This document shows, in pieces, positions 61,211 through 64,000 of a stretch of DNA of 64,000 bases (position 1 is its first letter; each line of letters starts with the position of its first letter). The stretch covers positions 668,873-732,872 of the forward strand of contig NZ_VICC01000006.1 of assembly GCF_006546825.1 (NCBI RefSeq), given 5' to 3'. The stretch is from Actinomyces oris. Its GTDB lineage: Bacteria > Actinomycetota > Actinomycetes > Actinomycetales > Actinomycetaceae. The position numbers and the translations under genes were made by a program. The notes under the pieces were generated by a model, which searched no databases, had not been told where the DNA came from, and was given only the letters and a program-made list of their open reading frames with translations.

Positions 61211-62896
61211 CTATGCCTCGATGACGACCGGGACGATCATGGGACGGCGCCTGAGGCGGCGCCCGATCCAGCGCCCCAGGGTGCGGCGCATGACCTGCTG
61301 GAGGGAGTAGGCGTCCGCCTTCCCGGTCTCCAGCGCAGCCGACAGGGCCTCGGTCACATCGGGAAGGATCTCCTCGAAGACCGAGTCGTCCTCCGCCACG
61401 CCCCGCGCCTGGATGTGGGGGCCGGCCAGGATCGTGCCAGTCGTGGTCTCCACCACGGCGTAGACCGAGACGAAGCCCTCCTCCGCCAGGATGCGGCGGT
61501 CCTTGAGCTCAGCCTCGTCGATCTCCCCCACCGAGGAGCCGTCGACGTAGATGTAGCCGCAGGGCACCTGGCCGGCGATACGGGCCACTCCACCCTCCAG
61601 GTCGACGGCCACGCCGTCCTCACACAGCATGACCCGTTCCGGGGCGATTCCCGTCTTGACGGCGAGCCCACCATTGGCCACCAGATGACGAATCTCACCG
61701 TGAATGGGCATGACGTTGCGGGGCTGGACGATGTTGTAGACGTGGAGCAGCTCCTCGGAGGAGGCGTGCCCGGAGACGTGGACCTTGGCGTTGCCCTGGT
61801 GGACCACGCGTGCCCCCAGCCTCATGAGCTGGTTGATGACCCGGAAGACGGAGTTCTCGTTGCCGGGGATGAGGGAGGAGGCGAAGATGACGGTGTCCCC
61901 GGGCTCGATGGTGACGCTGCGGTGCTCGGAGTGGGCCATCCGGGACAGGGCCGCCATGGGCTCTCCCTGAGAGCCGGTGACCATGAGGACTCTCTCGTGC
62001 GGGGGCAGCGAGGTGATGTCCCGGGCATCGATGAGGACGCCGGCGGGGACCTTGAGGTAGCCGCGCTCGGCGGCGATCCCCATGTTGCGCACCATGGAGC
62101 GCCCCACGAGGGCGACCCGCCTGTCGTGCAGGGCGGCGGCATCGAGGACCTGCTGGACGCGGTGGACGTGGCTGGCGAAGGAGGCCACGACGATCTGCCC
62201 GTCGGAGTCGGCGAAGACGTTGTCCAGGACCTGGCCGATCTCGCCCTCGTGGCCCACCATGCCCGGGACCTCGGCGTTGGTGGAGTCCACGCAGAACAGG
62301 TCCACGCCCTCCTCACCGAAACGGGCGAAGGAGCGCAGGTCCGTGATGCGCCCGTCGATGGGCAGGGAGTCCATCTTGAAGTCACCGGTGGCCAGCACGT
62401 TGCCGGCATCGGTGCGGATCATGACGGCCATGGCGTCGGGGATGGAGTGGTTGACGGCCACGAACTCCAGGTCAAAGGGGCCGTAGGAGACCTCCTCGTG
62501 CTCGATGACCTGGCGCAGCACCGGGCGGATACGGTGCTCCTTGAGCTTGGCCTCCACGAAGGCCAGCGTGAGCTCGCTTCCCACCAGGGGGATGTCGTCA
62601 CGCAGGCGCAGCAGGTAGGGCACACCCCCGATGTGGTCCTCGTGCCCGTGAGTCAGGACCAGGGCGACGACGTCGTCGATGCGGTGCTCGATGGAGGAGA
62701 AGTCGGGAAGGATGAGGTCGACGCCCGGCTGGTCCTCCTCGGGGAAGAGCACACCGCAGTCAACGATGAGCAGCTTGCCGTCCAGCTCGAAGACGGTCAT
62801 GTTGCGGCCGACCTCGCCCAGGCCCCCCAGGGGAGTGATGCGCATGGCGCCATCAGCGAGGGGGCCGGGGGTCTTCAGCGCGGGAAAGTTCGTCAC
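61211..62896 (-). CDS. rnj: Ribonuclease J
   Basis: Beta-CASP metallo-beta-lactamase nuclease with endo- and 5'-exoribonuclease activity, central to mRNA decay. The 561-residue protein has the metal motif LTHGHEDHIGG (His83, His85, Asp87, His88), TGDFKMD, the beta-CASP domain with VTGSQGEPMAAL, and HVSGHASSEEL near the C-terminus. The start is GTG at 62896, which gives the N-terminal extension seen in mycobacterial RNase J; TAGGAT lies six bases upstream. The gene often follows dapA, which is not inside this window. Confidence 0.96.
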   Translation of the reverse strand: MTNFPALKTPGPLADGAMRITPLGGLGEVGRNMTVFELDGKLLIVDCGVLFPEEDQPGVDLILPDFSSIEHRIDDVVALVLTHGHEDHIGGVPYLLRLRDDIPLVGSELTLAFVEAKLKEHRIRPVLRQVIEHEEVSYGPFDLEFVAVNHSIPDAMAVMIRTDAGNVLATGDFKMDSLPIDGRITDLRSFARFGEEGVDLFCVDSTNAEVPGMVGHEGEIGQVLDNVFADSDGQIVVASFASHVHRVQQVLDAAALHDRRVALVGRSMVRNMGIAAERGYLKVPAGVLIDARDITSLPPHERVLMVTGSQGEPMAALSRMAHSEHRSVTIEPGDTVIFASSLIPGNENSVFRVINQLMRLGARVVHQGNAKVHVSGHASSEELLHVYNIVQPRNVMPIHGEIRHLVANGGLAVKTGIAPERVMLCEDGVAVDLEGGVARIAGQVPCGYIYVDGSSVGEIDEAELKDRRILAEEGFVSVYAVVETTTGTILAGPHIQARGVAEDDSVFEEILPDVTEALSAALETGKADAYSLQQVMRRTLGRWIGRRLRRRPMIVPVVIEA

Positions 62897-62908
62897 GCGG
62901 GCATCCTA
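62897..62908 (-). promoter_or_regulatory. Leaderless promoter -10 for rnj
   Basis: TAGGAT (62908-62903), six bases, GTG. Confidence 0.6.
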
Positions 62909-63012
62909 CCGAGGATGTCTCGGATATCGATTGATACGGCGCGAGGCAGTTCGACGCCGTCGTGGTTCTGCAACGTTCCGACGGCGACTTCAGGGGCTTG
63001 CCGGGTTCGCTC

Positions 63013-63024
63013 TACGATATGCCG
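63013..63024 (+). promoter_or_regulatory. Leaderless promoter -10 for the deacetylase gene
   Basis: TACGAT (63013-63018), six bases, GTG at 63025. The spacer itself contains an ATG (63019) two codons upstream in frame, which would not be on a leaderless mRNA. Confidence 0.55.
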
Positions 63025-63861
63025 GTGACGACCACGAGCCTGCCGGATGACGGAGCCAGGGACACCGCTCCCTCTTCGTCAACCGAGTCACAGCCGAGTC
63101 CCGCTCCTCGTGAGAGCCGGCGAGGCTTCCTGGGAAGAGCCGCCCTGGCAACGACGGCGGGCGTGCTCGGCGCGGGCGCCGGCGCAGGAGCAACTCACTG
63201 GCGGGAGACCCACCTCTCCCCCACCGCCAGAACCGCCCCTCGCCCGGCGGGCCCCGGCAGCGCGCTCGGTACGCGAGTGGTCTTCCAGACCGACGGGAAG
63301 TCCGGAAAGCTGGCGCTGACCTTCGACGACGGGCCGGACCCCCGTTGGACTCCACGGGTGCTCGACATGCTGGCGAGGCTGCACGTGCGGGCCACCTTCT
63401 TCGTTCTGGGCTCCGCGGTGCAGGCCCACCCCGAGCTGATCGCGCGACAGGTCGCCGAAGGACACGAGGTCGGGGTCCATAACTGGGTGCACACGGATGT
63501 CTACGGTGTGAGCTTCTCCGAGCTGAGCGACTCGGTGGACCGCACGTGTGAGGCGATCGTGGCGGCAGGCGCCCCATCTCCGCGCCTGTGGCGGCCTCCC
63601 TACGGCCGGGTTGACGCGCCGGCCATGATGGTTGCCTCGCTCAAGAGGATGGACCTGCTGCTGTGGAGCGTTCACACGCCATCGGCGGCGGCCGCCGACG
63701 CTGTCAAGGACGTTGCCGGCGCCGGATCGGTGGTGCTGTGCCACGACGGGCGCACGCAGCCCTCCGAGGGCCTGTTCTCCGCCCTGGAAGGAGGCTTGCG
63801 CTCACTGCTGGAGCGAGGGCTCACCGTCACGACGGGCAGCGACCTGCTGGCCTCCGCCTGA
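63025..63861 (+). CDS. Tat-exported polysaccharide deacetylase (NodB domain)
   Basis: A 278-residue secreted enzyme. The N-terminal region is polar, then a twin-arginine signal SRRGFLGRAALATTAGVLGA (Arg32-Arg33) with a hydrophobic core. The NodB domain begins near residue 92: LALTFDDGPDPRWTPRVLDML with catalytic Asp101 and metal Asp102, His151 and His155 (GVHNWVHTD), and RLWRPPYGRVD. It probably removes acetyl groups from peptidoglycan or another N-acetylated cell-surface glycan. The start is GTG 63025 by the -10 spacing, or ATG 63019. It is divergent from rnj and followed by a strong terminator. Confidence 0.88.
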   Translation: MTTTSLPDDGARDTAPSSSTESQPSPAPRESRRGFLGRAALATTAGVLGAGAGAGATHWRETHLSPTARTAPRPAGPGSALGTRVVFQTDGKSGKLALTFDDGPDPRWTPRVLDMLARLHVRATFFVLGSAVQAHPELIARQVAEGHEVGVHNWVHTDVYGVSFSELSDSVDRTCEAIVAAGAPSPRLWRPPYGRVDAPAMMVASLKRMDLLLWSVHTPSAAAADAVKDVAGAGSVVLCHDGRTQPSEGLFSALEGGLRSLLERGLTVTTGSDLLASA

Positions 63862-63939
63862 TGGACGGCTGAGGAACCCTCACCGGCATGAGCGCGGTTC
63901 ACCGCGGCGGCATGGGGCGAACAGATGGGCGAGTACACA

Positions 63940-63975
63940 AGGCGCCCGCTCCACCGTGCGGTGGAGCGGGCGCCT
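63940..63975. terminator. Strong bidirectional terminator at the right end
   Basis: A perfect 16-bp stem (63940-63955 with 63960-63975) around GTGC, followed by TGTTCC. It closes the deacetylase transcript, and its symmetry suggests that a convergent gene on the minus strand begins its 3' end just beyond the window. Confidence 0.85.
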
Positions 63976-64000
63976 GTTCCTCGTACCCCCAGCCGGATTC

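Noticed and set aside
60341..63028. An 895-codon plus-strand open frame opposite the PfkB and RNase J genes
   Set aside because: Same artefact of high third-position GC. No ribosome-binding site or family resemblance, and both antisense genes are well supported.
1..64000. CRISPR arrays, insertion sequences, prophage genes, rRNA or tRNA genes
   Set aside because: I saw no spaced direct repeats of 23 bases or more, no transposase or integrase motifs, and no tRNA TPsiC-type GTTCRANYC stems in the gaps.

Overview
The window is high-GC DNA (very roughly 70% by eye) packed with genes on both strands. Its gene order is the conserved core order of Actinobacteria: rnc, a YceD/DUF177 gene, a DivIVA-like gene, coaD, rsmD, recG, a DhaL-domain gene, rpmB, thiL, ddl, gpsA, plsC, leuD and leuC with a divergent IclR gene; then nrdR, a LysM gene divergent from lexA, ldh, dinG, hflX, dapF, miaA, miaB; then recX, recA, a DUF3046 gene, clgR, cinA, pgsA, ftsK and rnj. 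The L-fucose pathway, a fermentative L-lactate dehydrogenase and no sign of mycolate or streptomycete functions suggest Actinomycetaceae, most likely an Actinomyces-like host-associated bacterium. The genus is an inference. I see no rRNA, tRNA, CRISPR array, insertion sequence or prophage.

Layout. 1-2611 (minus): coaD, a DivIVA-like septation gene, DUF177 and rnc (cut by the window edge). 2726-9792: an L-fucose catabolic island (LacI-type regulator, permease, mutarotase, sugar kinase, isomerase, and divergent aldolase) lying between coaD and rsmD, which are neighbours in many Actinobacteria. 9843-23708: rsmD, recG, DhaL-domain protein, rpmB, then the minus-strand series leuC-leuD-murA-plsC-gpsA-ddl-thiL, mixing leucine synthesis with wall, lipid and cofactor synthesis. 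23913-31519: IclR regulator, glycosyltransferase, nrdR, SOS division inhibitor, lexA, ldh, dinG. 31528-43304: hflX, two MFS exporters, a methyltransferase, brnQ, dapF, miaA, two YbjN-like genes, miaB. 43480-51483: the glycine cleavage genes gcvP-gcvT-gcvH, a type II NADH dehydrogenase and formate-tetrahydrofolate ligase, a one-carbon block set between miaB and recX-recA. 51549-63861: recX-recA, DUF3046, clgR, cinA-pgsA, a CapA-like lipoprotein, ftsK, a PfkB kinase, RNase J and a Tat-exported polysaccharide deacetylase, ending at a strong hairpin.

How the parts work together. Fucose is imported by FucP, converted by FucU and FucI, phosphorylated by the FGGY kinase and cleaved by FucA; two near-identical 16-bp operators between fucI and fucA fit the LacI regulator. 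LexA boxes lie between the LysM gene and lexA and upstream of recA, giving a complete SOS switch. GcvPTH and Fhs feed the tetrahydrofolate one-carbon pool from glycine and formate.

The strongest non-gene signal is a promoter pattern. At least 19 genes have a TANNNT hexamer (most often TAGGCT, TAGCGT or TAGCCT) exactly 6-8 bases before an ATG or GTG, usually with no ribosome-binding site, which predicts leaderless mRNAs as a normal expression mode here. This pattern also fixes several start codons. No wholly new multi-gene system is evident. The best leads are this architecture, overlapping divergent leaderless promoters at 34681-34712, palindromes inside the ndh, ldh, fucI and exporter promoters, the paired YbjN genes, an NDH-2 with a twin-arginine-like leader, and the long basic tail on RecA.
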